Assembly: GCA_016927905.1 (NCBI GenBank)
Contig: JAFGLW010000012.1
Location: 111,565 to 175,564 of the forward strand
Direction of reading: 5' to 3'
DNA: 64,000 bases
DNA from: a candidate division CSSED10-310 bacterium
GTDB lineage: Bacteria > CSSED10-310 > JAFGJC01
In this document: piece after piece, positions 38,193-47,357 of the stretch
Numbering within the stretch: position 1 is the stretch's first letter
Layout: each line of letters starts with the position of its first letter
The notes under the pieces: model-generated
What the model saw: only the letters and a program-made list of their open reading frames with translations
Told to the model about the DNA's origin: nothing
Database searches by the model: none
Program-made: the position numbers and the translations under genes

Positions 38193-39319
38193 TCGATCAA
38201 CCGGGGACTGAAAATTCCCGCTCCGAACGGGCGGAATCCGGTGAGCGGACCCCGCAAGTCGAGCCGGTTATGGGAAGTCGGGTTGCATCCAGGGTGGAGT
38301 CGCCGGTGGATCTGAATATCCCGCGCATCGAGTATGACCGGGTTCCGCTGTTTCATTCAACGAAGGAAATCTACCGGTCATCCAAGAAAGTGTTTTTCAG
38401 GTTTCTGAAGAAATTCCGCCGTTCACCCCGCTTGTCGGGGCGGGGTGCATCTTCCCGGAATACCGTCACGACGCTTCTGACCGGGCGAAACATCCGGGCG
38501 ATACCGTTTACACCGGGTAAAACCCGGCCTGCGGTTTTGCCGTCGATTCTGAACATGCTGATTCGTCTTCGGCGGATCCCGGAAGGCCGGGAACTCCGGT
38601 TGGATCCCGAATGTCTTTTGGGCTGGCAGCGCCGGGAACAGGAAAGCCTGACACTGATCCTGCTGATCGATGTCAGCCGGTCGACCTATTCATTCAAGAT
38701 TTTATTTGCCCATATTCTGGATGCGTTGAGCGCATATTTTCATCGGCATGATGACCGGATCGGTCTGATCTCGCTTCAGGGGCTGCAGGCTCGAATACTC
38801 AACCATCCCACACGCAACCACCGGGTCATCATCCGGAACCTGGCCAACCTGGAAATTCACGGGGAAACCCCGCTGGCGGACGGTCTTCTGAAAGCGCTGG
38901 ACATGGCCGGGCTGGAGCAGCACCGTAAGCCCGGTTCGAAAAGCATCGTGATTCTTCTCAGCGACTGCTATCCGGAGCCCCTGACCCGCAAAACAGAGAA
39001 TATTTTTGACGAACCGGCCTATCAGAACGTCCTGCACGCTGCTGCGCTGTACCGAACACGGAAGGTTTCGCTGGTTGTAATCAATCCGGCATTCCCGCTG
39101 CATCCCCCCCGGAATCTGCTTCCCGGGCAACGGCTGTCGATGGAGATTGTGCGGGTTGCCGGCGGAAGACTCCTGCGGATGCCGACCGTTGACGATCCGT
39201 ATAAAAGTGTTGCCCATATCCGGGCTGCAAATCAAAACATCGAAAAAATCGTATCGCTTATTGAAAATGTATTCACAGGGGGACAGCAGCGACGGGATAC
39301 CGGTCTGGTTTCGGGTTAG
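38189..39319 (+). CDS. VWA domain part of ChlD-like chelatase subunit, expressed by -1 frameshift or from ATG 38270
   Basis: Extends the upstream ATPase by 376 residues if the ribosome slips at 38183-38189; the first in-frame ATG is 38270 (349 residues) and lacks a convincing ribosome site. Content is a charged linker (KKFRRSPRLSGRG), then a von Willebrand A domain with MIDAS motif DVSRSTYS, threonine in HGETPLADGL and IVILLSDCYPE. This matches the C-terminal half of ChlD/BchD. The metal-binding site is intact. The ChlD linker-VWA arrangement couples the ATPase ring to the large chelatase subunit. Confidence 0.8.
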   Translation: MIDQPGTENSRSERAESGERTPQVEPVMGSRVASRVESPVDLNIPRIEYDRVPLFHSTKEIYRSSKKVFFRFLKKFRRSPRLSGRGASSRNTVTTLLTGRNIRAIPFTPGKTRPAVLPSILNMLIRLRRIPEGRELRLDPECLLGWQRREQESLTLILLIDVSRSTYSFKILFAHILDALSAYFHRHDDRIGLISLQGLQARILNHPTRNHRVIIRNLANLEIHGETPLADGLLKALDMAGLEQHRKPGSKSIVILLSDCYPEPLTRKTENIFDEPAYQNVLHAAALYRTRKVSLVVINPAFPLHPPRNLLPGQRLSMEIVRVAGGRLLRMPTVDDPYKSVAHIRAANQNIEKIVSLIENVFTGGQQRRDTGLVSG

Positions 39320-39344
39320 ATACGCTGCCGTCCGCAGTCGGAGT

Positions 39345-39641
39345 TCAGGGTTTCCCCTTTAATTCCCGCAGTTTCGCCTCGAGCGCTTCTTTTTCCCGGA
39401 TCAAATCCTTTTGGGCGGTATCGATGGTTTCCGGAACCGCCAGTCCGATCATCCTGGCCTGGTCCTCCAGGCTTTTCATTTCCCTCTCAACCGCTTTCAA
39501 CTTTTTCTCCAGGCTTCGGATTTCCTGTTCCCGGGGCGTGGTTTTCCGTGGGAACAGGGTGATCGTTCCGGTCTCCACATAGTTGACAATCAAAAGACAG
39601 ATGATGGCAATCAGAGCGATGAATACGATGAGTTTAACCAT
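39345..39641 (-). CDS. Small membrane protein with coiled coil
   Basis: 98 residues from the ATG at 39641, preceded by GGAGGA. An N-terminal helix (VKLIVFIALIAIICLLIV) is followed by a short spacer and a long coiled coil at about 42-95 (EQEIRSLEKKLKAVEREMKS). It resembles many small membrane-tethered coiled-coil proteins, such as FtsL-like or LapA-like proteins. No specific family recognised. Confidence 0.65.
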   Translation of the reverse strand: MVKLIVFIALIAIICLLIVNYVETGTITLFPRKTTPREQEIRSLEKKLKAVEREMKSLEDQARMIGLAVPETIDTAQKDLIREKEALEAKLRELKGKP

Positions 39642-39723
39642 GATTCCTCCAGTTGATTCGCCGTCCCGGCCGGCGTCAATCATTCCAGCGGTCTGAATGG
39701 TTTCACAATCGACAGGATACCAT

Positions 39724-39755
39724 AATCAATATCAGTCGGTATTCTGATATTGGTT
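39724..39755. repeat. Inverted repeat, 12-base arms, upstream of the cold-shock promoter
   Basis: Arms AATCAATATCAG and CTGATATTGGTT are separated by 8 bases, with one mismatch (a G-U pair if transcribed). It lies in the 320-base gap between the small membrane protein and the cold-shock gene, 54 bases before the -35 box. It could be an operator. The rest of this gap holds the promoter and a 5' leader of about 120 bases. Confidence 0.45.
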
Positions 39756-39808
39756 GTGTGCCGCAGGGAAAGTCAAAACCAGTCCGGATATTAATTTTTA
39801 AGAAAGGC

Positions 39809-39836
39809 TTGACATTGTTTAAATACCTGTTACCAT
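39809..39836 (+). promoter_or_regulatory. Promoter of the cold-shock gene
   Basis: Perfect TTGACA, 16-base spacer, TACCAT. Transcription from here leaves a leader of about 120 bases before the ATG. Long, structured leaders are common in cold-shock genes and can control their translation. Confidence 0.55.
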
Positions 39837-39961
39837 CCGATTTCCCCGGGCAGGCCGAAGTGGGTCTGCGGGGATGTTTCGTGATGAGGGGGAGTTCCTT
39901 TTGTCAAAAAGGCGACCCGAAGTCAGAAACAGAACAACAATTTTTTTGGGAGGATGCCGAC

Positions 39962-40168
39962 ATGGCAAAGGGTATCGTGAAGTGGTTCAACAACAGCAAA
40001 GGTTTCGGTTTCATCGAGCAGGAAGGCGGTCCGGATGTGTTTGTTCATCATACGGGCATCAGCGGGGACGGCTTCCGGTCACTGGAGGAAGGTGACCATG
40101 TAACCTTTGATGTACAGCAGGGCAAAAAAGGTCCTGCAGCGGTCAATGTTGTGGTAGTGTCAGAATAA
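39962..40168 (+). CDS. CspA-family cold-shock protein
   Basis: 68 residues forming a single OB-fold cold-shock domain. The RNP1 motif KGFGFIEQ and RNP2 motif DVFVHHTGI are intact. The start is set by GGGAGGA 7 bases upstream, giving [17 protein letters not shown]; the frame is open further upstream but that part is the leader. It binds single-stranded RNA/DNA and acts as an RNA chaperone. A strong intrinsic terminator follows. Confidence 0.97.
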   Translation: MAKGIVKWFNNSKGFGFIEQEGGPDVFVHHTGISGDGFRSLEEGDHVTFDVQQGKKGPAAVNVVVVSE

Positions 40169-40186
40169 TATCACCGCGAACCCAAA

Positions 40187-40215
40187 GGCGTTCCGATGTC
40201 GGAACGCCTTTTTTT
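40187..40215 (+). terminator. Intrinsic terminator of the cold-shock gene
   Basis: The perfect self-complementary stem GGCGTTCCGA/TCGGAACGCC (40187-40208), with the innermost pairs opening into a small loop, is followed by seven T. Confidence 0.92.
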
Positions 40216-40346
40216 ATGTGCGGATGGGGATACCCAGCAGGAGACTCAACACCAGAATAATTCCGGGGCATTCGTCATTTTCCGCCCAGGCATGGCCGGT
40301 ATAAAGAATTTCAAGGGGAAGATTCGAATCGGAGGAATTGACGGAA

Positions 40347-43300
40347 TCATGTGGATTTCAGTCGGGCGATCAGTATTTCGGTGCGGTATCCGGCCGTTTC
40401 CGCTTCCTTTAATACCCGGTCCAGGCCGTCCAGGATATCTGCAGACGACCGGTTTTGACCTGCGGCATTAAGTGATGACCGAACCTGGAGAATCCCGATG
40501 ATCTGCAGCCAGCGGATCAGTTCTTCGAACGTCTCCTTATTGAAATACCACTCGTCCTGAAACCGGTGGACACCCAGATAAGCCTGCAGGGCTGGATTCG
40601 ACAGCAGGGCACCGGTCAGGGCTGCGAGACCGGAACCGGATGCTGCAAGACCGGGATCGATCTCCCCGCAGGCGAGCAGAATCCGGACCATGTCGGCGGT
40701 CCGGGTGGCAGGTTCCGGGCTCAAACCGGCCTGAACAGCGGCATCTCGTATCTTTTTATGCAGGCGAAGTTGATCAAAGTGCCGAACGGACGTTTCCCGA
40801 TTTCCGCCGGTTTCCCTAAACAAGTGCCATCCCAGGAGGATACACCAGTTCCCGGGATCGTTTACAAACCGTCTGCGGAGGGATTTGCGAATTTTCTTTA
40901 CCGCCGATTTTTCTTTGGCATGGCAGCCCAGCAGAAGTTCCTGGATTGCCTGAAGGCGCAACCGGTGTAAGTCCGGGGTCGTTGTCCATGTCGGGAAATC
41001 CGGCAGGAGTTCTGCCATGGCGTCTCGGAGCGCATCCTGAAGGCTGCCGAAACGACCGGCAAGCGGTCCTGTATCGGGGTGTGCGGGTTCATCCGGATCG
41101 GGATAATCGCGCATTTCTGAAAACCGGCGGATGCATTCCCGGATCACATCGGGTGATAACATTGCCTGGAGGGGGTGGTAGACCGGTTGATACAGGAGTT
41201 CGATCCGGATTTCTTCCAGGTCCGGTACGCCCCGGCCCGACAGGTACCGGGCGATGTCTGCATACCGGTTGACATCATCCCCGGGCACCTCTTGAAAATC
41301 GACGAGAACGCGGCATTCGTAAGCGCTCAGACTGCATTCGAAACCGGCATCCGTAAGCCGGTCGCACGATATAACATAGTGTAATCCGGAAATATGGTCC
41401 CGGAACGTGCAGAAACGATTCGATCCGCTGCCGAGATTCAGTCCCTGTGCCAGGCTGACCTGATTTAACGGGGTTGTGCGGACACGGCCATGTGTCTCGC
41501 CGGACCGGTTGTGATACAGGATCAATACTCGTTCTCCGTCCCGGTGGTTGGAGAAAGCGAGTACATCTTCGTTGACAGTGCCGTTCGGATTTTCGAAGTC
41601 GTACAGGAGGAAATTCTCAACTTCGCTGAAGAGGTGTCGCCTGTGCAGAAGCGGGAAAATGATCCGCCGGTGGTGTTCGCTGAATCCTTCATCCGGTTTC
41701 TCGTCCCGGTAGGCGCGGCGGTATTCCATGCCGTATTTTTCCTCAAACCCTTCGATCTGTCCATGGCCGAACATAGGCAGCCCCGGCAGGGTACACATCA
41801 TGACGCATATTCCGAAGTATTTATCCCCTTTGCCGAACTGCTCGACGGCGGTTTTTTCGTCCGGATTGTTCATGAAATTCACGAAACGCCTCATAATTCG
41901 TGGGTCAAACTCCAGCGTGTTTTTCAGGACCGCCCGGTATTTGGCGTTGTCTTCGTCCCGGAGCATATTCATGAATGCGCTATTGTATACGCGATGCATT
42001 CCAAGGGTCCGGACGAAAAATCCTTCCATCAGCCAGAATGCTTCGGCCAGCAGCAGCGTATCCGGCAACTCGCGGGCTACACGGTCCACGACTTCCCGCC
42101 AGAATTCCTCCGGCATGAACCGGTTGAAATCGTCCCGGGATAGACTGTGTTCCGTCCGAGAGGGGATGGCGCCGCCGGTTCCGGGTTCAGGAAACCACAA
42201 TCTATGGAAATGCCGCTTGGTGAGCGTCATGGCTGCGTCAAACCGGATAATCGGGAACAGCCTGGACACGTCAAGTATTTTCCGGATGACCGCTTCCCGG
42301 ACATCCGGTTTCAAGTAATTCAGCTGGGCCGTGTCGTTCCAGGGCATGCCGGTGCCGTCGTTTCCGTGGTAGATATATTGGACATCTCCTGTTCGGTTAT
42401 CCGTCCGTTTGAATACGACCGCGGCATCGCTGCGTGAAAAGTAGTGATCCTCCACCTGGATGGTGACTTCCGGGCATTCGGAAAGATCCGGCCCGGTGAA
42501 CGAGTAAGAGGGGAATGGATTCCGCCGGACGATGATGAACCAGTCCGGGTGATCCATAACCCAGGGGGAATCGATACCCATGTGATTGGGAACCATGTCG
42601 CTGGCCAGACGGATACCGTATTGTCCGGCTCTGTTTTTGAGATCCGACAGCGCCGGTTCACCGCCCAGGTCATCGGCAATCCGGTAGTCATACAGGGAAT
42701 ATGCTGACGCCAGAGCTTCGGGATTGCCGCAAAGCTGCTTGATCCGCTGCGAAGCGGGACTTCTTTGCCAGATCCCGATCAACCACAATCCGGTGAATCC
42801 GGAATCGGCCAGCCGTTCCAGCTCCCCATCCGGTATTTCATTCAGATATCGGATATTCCGCCCGGTTTGTTTTGACAGCTGGTGCAACCACACATGGATG
42901 TTCTTTGCGATCAAGACCAGCCGGGGCATCCAGTCCAGATCCGGGCTGAACCGTTCCGGCTCCGCATCCATACCTTTGTAGTCGAATACAACAGCGGGAC
43001 CGGGGCCGGTCAATCCCGGTTTGGTCTCCTCGCTGATCAGGTCCAGGCCGGCCAGAAGACGGAAAAAAACTTCGCCGATCAACGGCTGCCAAAAACTCAG
43101 CATGTATTGCAGCTGTTTTTCAATGGAATCGGGGTGTTTCCGAGACGGTTCCAGCAGCAGTGAGATCAGATCCCGGCCCGACGGTCCCCATCCCGGATGT
43201 GACCGGAAGAATTTTCCGATCTCTTCCATGATTTCGATGAACCGGGTCTGATGTTTTAGGCGACCGGTATCAAACAATTCCCAGTACCGGAAATAAGCCG

Positions 43301-43820
43301 GGTTGACCGAACTCAGCCACAGCAGGAGCAGCTCTTCCAGGAGAATCTCCCGGTGCGGGACACCGCCGCTTTCACTCTCCAGATAGTCTGCCGGAGTCAG
43401 TTCCCCGCGGTATACGGCAAGCGGTGGAAAATCCTCCGTGAACACTGCCAGGGCATGGTCCAGATCCTGCGTTCCGACCGTCTTTTCCAGATAATCCAGG
43501 GCATCCCGCATCGCTTTCGGATGAGTGGTTTCCCGGTATTTCCGGACCAGCAGATGGGATATTTCGTCCATGAGGCCCATGGCATTGATATGTCCCGCCG
43601 GGACCGCCTGTTCAGGGAGCTGCAACAGGTCGAGCCGATCGTTCATAGCCTGTGCGAACCGGCGGGCGGCTGCAAAATCCGCAATCAGAATGTTCCCGGA
43701 CAAGGAAAACAGGGATTCGTCAAACCGGTATTTTTCCCTGGCTGTGCGGGCGACATGAAACTCCATGATCGGAACGGAGGGGATTTGCGTGCCTGAACCC
43801 ATCAAATAATCATCCGTCAT
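40347..43820 (-). CDS. Large GH13 (alpha-amylase family) protein
   Basis: About 1157 residues. The start is uncertain: the frame is open to 43928, but that ATG has no ribosome site and would overlap the divergent promoter; conserved sequence begins near EFHVARTAREKYRFDESLF. The GH13 barrel occupies roughly residues 350-800, with region I DMVPNHMG, region II nucleophile Asp in IIRFDAAMTL, region III acid Glu in LLAEAFW, and region IV FMNNPDE, where the usual NHD reads NPD. The nucleophile, acid/base and third Asp are all kept. No signal peptide is seen, so it likely acts on intracellular alpha-glucans. The long N- and C-terminal parts are helical and unassigned. Confidence 0.8.
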   Translation of the reverse strand: MTDDYLMGSGTQIPSVPIMEFHVARTAREKYRFDESLFSLSGNILIADFAAARRFAQAMNDRLDLLQLPEQAVPAGHINAMGLMDEISHLLVRKYRETTHPKAMRDALDYLEKTVGTQDLDHALAVFTEDFPPLAVYRGELTPADYLESESGGVPHREILLEELLLLWLSSVNPAYFRYWELFDTGRLKHQTRFIEIMEEIGKFFRSHPGWGPSGRDLISLLLEPSRKHPDSIEKQLQYMLSFWQPLIGEVFFRLLAGLDLISEETKPGLTGPGPAVVFDYKGMDAEPERFSPDLDWMPRLVLIAKNIHVWLHQLSKQTGRNIRYLNEIPDGELERLADSGFTGLWLIGIWQRSPASQRIKQLCGNPEALASAYSLYDYRIADDLGGEPALSDLKNRAGQYGIRLASDMVPNHMGIDSPWVMDHPDWFIIVRRNPFPSYSFTGPDLSECPEVTIQVEDHYFSRSDAAVVFKRTDNRTGDVQYIYHGNDGTGMPWNDTAQLNYLKPDVREAVIRKILDVSRLFPIIRFDAAMTLTKRHFHRLWFPEPGTGGAIPSRTEHSLSRDDFNRFMPEEFWREVVDRVARELPDTLLLAEAFWLMEGFFVRTLGMHRVYNSAFMNMLRDEDNAKYRAVLKNTLEFDPRIMRRFVNFMNNPDEKTAVEQFGKGDKYFGICVMMCTLPGLPMFGHGQIEGFEEKYGMEYRRAYRDEKPDEGFSEHHRRIIFPLLHRRHLFSEVENFLLYDFENPNGTVNEDVLAFSNHRDGERVLILYHNRSGETHGRVRTTPLNQVSLAQGLNLGSGSNRFCTFRDHISGLHYVISCDRLTDAGFECSLSAYECRVLVDFQEVPGDDVNRYADIARYLSGRGVPDLEEIRIELLYQPVYHPLQAMLSPDVIRECIRRFSEMRDYPDPDEPAHPDTGPLAGRFGSLQDALRDAMAELLPDFPTWTTTPDLHRLRLQAIQELLLGCHAKEKSAVKKIRKSLRRRFVNDPGNWCILLGWHLFRETGGNRETSVRHFDQLRLHKKIRDAAVQAGLSPEPATRTADMVRILLACGEIDPGLAASGSGLAALTGALLSNPALQAYLGVHRFQDEWYFNKETFEELIRWLQIIGILQVRSSLNAAGQNRSSADILDGLDRVLKEAETAGYRTEILIARLKST

Positions 43821-43887
43821 CCGGCGGTCAAACGCAAACCGGTCATCGGTTCGTAATCTCCAGGACAATATCCGTTTCGCCCGATGA

Positions 43888-43917
43888 TTGAAAACGAGCG
43901 ATCCGATTGCGTATAAT
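43888..43917 (+). promoter_or_regulatory. Promoter of the beta-helix protein gene
   Basis: TTGAAA, 18-base spacer, perfect TATAAT, 22 bases before the ATG at 43940. It overlaps the possible extended 5' end of the GH13 frame, which argues for the shorter GH13 start. Confidence 0.6.
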
Positions 43918-43939
43918 GATAAAAACATGGGAGAAGCAA

Positions 43940-45919
43940 ATGAAAAGAGTCAGGATAACGGTTTGGATATTGATGATATTTCCACCGGCAACCGTATCCG
44001 GCGGAATCTTTCGGGTCGGCCACGGATCCGGGTACGATTTCAACACGATCACCGATGCCCTGGCGGTGGCCGGATCGGGCGACACCATACAGGTTGCGGC
44101 GGGCACGTATGCCTCCAACGATCCGCAATACTCTGAAACCATGCCGCTGGTCATGAAGGACGGGATTGCCCTGATCCGGGAAAATCCGGAAATTCTGCCG
44201 GTGATCGATGCGAATGATTACGGGCAGGTCATCCGGTGTGTCGATCTGAGTTCGGGAGCCTGGATCGAAGGATTCAAAATAACGGGCGGTGCCGCTTATG
44301 TCACCGAGACCAATGGCGGGGGAATGTACGTCGAAAAATCTACACTTTCCGTCGTTTCATGTTACTTCACCGATAACCAGGCTGATAAGGACGGCGGGGG
44401 GCTTTACTGTGACAACGCCACGGTTTCAATCACCGATTGCCGGTTTGAATCGAATCGATCCAGAAAGGGAGGAGGGTTACAGGTCGATCCGAACTCCGTC
44501 GTTTCTCTCAGCAACTGTTTGATAACGGCAAACCAGGCAACGAACGATGGGGCCGGTTTAAGTTGTGCGTTGAATTCAAATGTCGTGATCTCCAATTGCG
44601 AGATTTCGTCCAATGCGGCAACGATGTCCGGCGGAGGGATATTCTGCTATGAGATGAAGCCTTTTCTGAGCAACTGCTTCGTATCCGGGAATTCAGCAGG
44701 AAAAAAGGGTGGCGGTGTATGCATCAATCAATCCGCTTTCAATGCATTTCAGAGTGTCTTTATTGATAATACGGCTGTTGAAGATGGAGGTGCCATCGCA
44801 CTGTCGTATTCCACCCAGGTAACGGTGACGGAATGCGTCATAACCGGCAATTCGACCATATCGAGCGGCGGCGGGGTCTCTTCCTTTGATTCAGAACTGG
44901 AATTGCTGTTCAGCCAGGTATCCGACAACTCAGCCGGATCCGTGGGCGGTGGTCTTGCCATCGGTTCGTCTCAATGCGCGATGGCACATTGCACGATCAG
45001 CCAAAACTCCGGTGTCAACGGCGCCGGCATGCTCTGCTCCGATTCGACGATGACCGTCTATAACACTCTTTTCAGAGCCAACCATGCCTTTGAATTCGGA
45101 GGTGCAGTGCATTGCACGTCGGCATTACCGGAATTTCTCAACTGCACGTTCACCGAAAATTATGCGGCGGACGGCGGCGGTGCTTTGTGTCTGAGCCAGG
45201 CATTCCCCAATCTGGTCAACTGTATTCTCTGGAACGACGGCATCGATGAAATTTTCCGATTTACCGGTACAGCTTACCTGACTTACTGCGATATCCAGGG
45301 CGGCTGGACGGGAGAAGGCAATTTCGACGTGGATCCGCTGTTTGTCACGGGGCCTCGTGGATTTTACTACTTGAGTCAGATGGCTGCCGGGCAGGCGAAC
45401 GACAGCCCCTGTCTGGATGCCGGGAGCACTCTGGCGCTCAGTCTGACGTTCACGGTTTGCGGGGAAACATTCCACATGGATGAACTGACCACTCGCACCG
45501 ATCATGTGATGGACACCGGCCAGGTTGATGTTGGGTATCACACCGATCCGGTCAACGGTCCCTGTATTGAACGAGGTTGCATGGTCGACATGCCGTCGCA
45601 CGATTTCGGTCCCGGGGACACTTTTTACTGCAACGTCAAGATCTGCAATCCCGATCCGATAAACTATCAGGATATCCCCGTATTCGCGATCCTGGACATC
45701 TACGGGCTGTACTATTTTGCACCCAGTTTTACTTCGTTCGATTATTCCGAACAGGATATCTATCCCGGACAGACCTCGGTTTCAGTCCTTCCCCCGTTTA
45801 CCTGGCCGGCCGGAACGGGCAGCGCATCGGGAATCGTATGGTATGCCGGGATGACAAACCATGCCATGACGGAGCTGTTCGGGGAGTTCGACATGTTCAC
45901 CTTCGGCTGGCACGAGTGA
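43940..45919 (+). CDS. Secreted parallel beta-helix protein with FGW C-terminal domain
   Basis: 659 residues from the ATG at 43940 (GGGAG upstream). After a signal peptide comes a Pmp-like repeat series: about ten units with GGG plus aromatic or hydrophobic residue, and F-x-x-N strands (FTDNQADKDGGGLY, FESNRSRKGGGLQ, ISSNAATMSGGGIFCY), as in polymorphic outer-membrane protein repeats that fold as a right-handed beta-helix. The last 118 residues are the shared C-terminal domain (CNVKICNPDP; FAILDIYGLYYFAPSF; ending FTFGWHE). Probably surface exposed. No autotransporter barrel follows, so the C-terminal domain may replace it in anchoring. Confidence 0.87.
   Translation: MKRVRITVWILMIFPPATVSGGIFRVGHGSGYDFNTITDALAVAGSGDTIQVAAGTYASNDPQYSETMPLVMKDGIALIRENPEILPVIDANDYGQVIRCVDLSSGAWIEGFKITGGAAYVTETNGGGMYVEKSTLSVVSCYFTDNQADKDGGGLYCDNATVSITDCRFESNRSRKGGGLQVDPNSVVSLSNCLITANQATNDGAGLSCALNSNVVISNCEISSNAATMSGGGIFCYEMKPFLSNCFVSGNSAGKKGGGVCINQSAFNAFQSVFIDNTAVEDGGAIALSYSTQVTVTECVITGNSTISSGGGVSSFDSELELLFSQVSDNSAGSVGGGLAIGSSQCAMAHCTISQNSGVNGAGMLCSDSTMTVYNTLFRANHAFEFGGAVHCTSALPEFLNCTFTENYAADGGGALCLSQAFPNLVNCILWNDGIDEIFRFTGTAYLTYCDIQGGWTGEGNFDVDPLFVTGPRGFYYLSQMAAGQANDSPCLDAGSTLALSLTFTVCGETFHMDELTTRTDHVMDTGQVDVGYHTDPVNGPCIERGCMVDMPSHDFGPGDTFYCNVKICNPDPINYQDIPVFAILDIYGLYYFAPSFTSFDYSEQDIYPGQTSVSVLPPFTWPAGTGSASGIVWYAGMTNHAMTELFGEFDMFTFGWHE
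45563..45916 (+). other. Shared FGW C-terminal domain, copy 2
   Basis: Starts at CIERGCMVDMP and ends FTFGWHE; the cysteine pattern and AILDIYGLYYFAP core are conserved. Confidence 0.85.
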
Positions 45920-45979
45920 CCGGAATCCGGAGTTGTCCGGAGCTGTGTGGCACAAAATCCCGGAGTGGTTGGATCAGGC

Positions 45980-47356
45980 TTATCGCAGGTATCCGTTAAA
46001 TGTTACATTGTTCGAGCCCGCGGATATTGTCACGTTACCGGGAACAAGAATCGGCTGCGCCAGGTGCTGGATCTGGTTGGAAACCTGACCGGTGTTATAG
46101 TATCCAGTCAATATGGGCTGTCCGTTGAGATGCAGGTATGCACCGTCCGAATAGACATTGAGGATAACCAGAGTCTGGCCGCTCGGGACGGTATAAGGAG
46201 TGCTGTTCAGGAGATTCCGGGTGATCGGTATCGTGCCTGCCGTTATCAAAAAACCGTTGATCAGGAGGCTGTTGTTGTTCGATGTAATCCAATCGGTCTC
46301 TCTGGCGATCAGCGGCTGGGCCAGGTGGTTGAAACTGCCGGAAACACCACCCATATTCCAGACACCGATCAACACGGTGGCGCCGTTGATAAACAGCGAA
46401 TAGGTATTGCCGGCATAGACATTGGTAATATAGAAATTGACTCCCGGTGGAACCTGATAGGGTGTTGTCAAGAGATTATACAGGCCCATCGGATAGATAT
46501 TGGACAACCCGTCGGGATACTCGAAACCGACACCGCCCGCTCCTCCGGACACGGGTTGCCAGGAACCGTTTCCGCTGGCGTCCGAGGTGAGAACATACCC
46601 GTTCGTCGGAGACGTGGTCATGCGGAATCCGGCCGACTGCATCGTACCGGTCACGGTCAGATTCCCGTTCATGGTGTCGTTCTGATCGCTGCGCAGAAAC
46701 TGGGAACTGTCGATCGAATCCAGAGTGCCCGCATCGCCCGCCGCTGCAGCGTAATTGATGGTGATGGTGTCAGGGATCTGCGCATCGGTGGCGGCATCGG
46801 TTAATTCTGAAAAGCTTGTCGTCTTTGTGTGATGGGCACTGGATATTGCCGTATGCGCCGCGATGTCCGCATCGATCTCCGCCGATTCCTCCAGATCCGC
46901 GGCATGGGTTCCGTCCACGGTATCCGCATCGCGGGCAAGGTCCGCCTTGTGGGAATATCCGACGCTGGTCAGCCGCTGGTCGGGGGAAAGCTGCTGGAGA
47001 CCGTTCACGCCGTCGTTGAACCATATTCTTAGATACAGTTCATCCGTGTCATCGAATAGGGATGACGGAATCGCTTCCATGATCGAAGGATCGCCCAGAA
47101 TCACATGGTACAATCCATTGTTCACTGTCACTGTTTCCCCGGCAATCGGCGGGAAAAACCCGTCGTTGGACCATACATACGCGCTCGTTTCATCCAGGAT
47201 GGCAAACCGGAAGTACCCGGTGCCTGTGAACGGCGCACCGTCCACCTCGATCTTTCCCTGGTAATTGATCATTTCCGGAATGCCGTATCCGGTGGCAACC
47301 ATCAAAATGATTCCAAGGGCGACCCAATTACCGCGAATGAATCCCGACAGATTCAT
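45980..47356 (-). CDS. Secreted fibre-like protein with two-fold C-terminal repeat
   Basis: 458 residues from the ATG at 47356 (GGAGGGG upstream). After a signal peptide comes an N-terminal domain starting INYQGKIEVDG, a motif common in uncharacterised secreted proteins with tail-fibre-like stalks. A middle region has short heptad-like and H/A-rich stretches (AAHTAISSAHHT) and a stalk typical of phage-fibre-like proteins (LTVTGTMQSAGFRM; GSWQPVSGG). The C-terminal 150 residues are two copies of a unit of about 75 residues, each with PYxVPxG, a YSxGA/YAGNT strand and NGxxIxxG. It lies one base from the small anchored protein gene, in an operon. Confidence 0.7.
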   Translation of the reverse strand: MNLSGFIRGNWVALGIILMVATGYGIPEMINYQGKIEVDGAPFTGTGYFRFAILDETSAYVWSNDGFFPPIAGETVTVNNGLYHVILGDPSIMEAIPSSLFDDTDELYLRIWFNDGVNGLQQLSPDQRLTSVGYSHKADLARDADTVDGTHAADLEESAEIDADIAAHTAISSAHHTKTTSFSELTDAATDAQIPDTITINYAAAAGDAGTLDSIDSSQFLRSDQNDTMNGNLTVTGTMQSAGFRMTTSPTNGYVLTSDASGNGSWQPVSGGAGGVGFEYPDGLSNIYPMGLYNLLTTPYQVPPGVNFYITNVYAGNTYSLFINGATVLIGVWNMGGVSGSFNHLAQPLIARETDWITSNNNSLLINGFLITAGTIPITRNLLNSTPYTVPSGQTLVILNVYSDGAYLHLNGQPILTGYYNTGQVSNQIQHLAQPILVPGNVTISAGSNNVTFNGYLR

Positions 47357-47357
47357 C

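Noticed and set aside
40347..43928. GH13 region IV reading NPD instead of NHD as a sign of an inactive enzyme
   Set aside because: The nucleophile, acid/base and third Asp are intact, and the surrounding sequence looks coherent, so the variant is probably normal for this subfamily.
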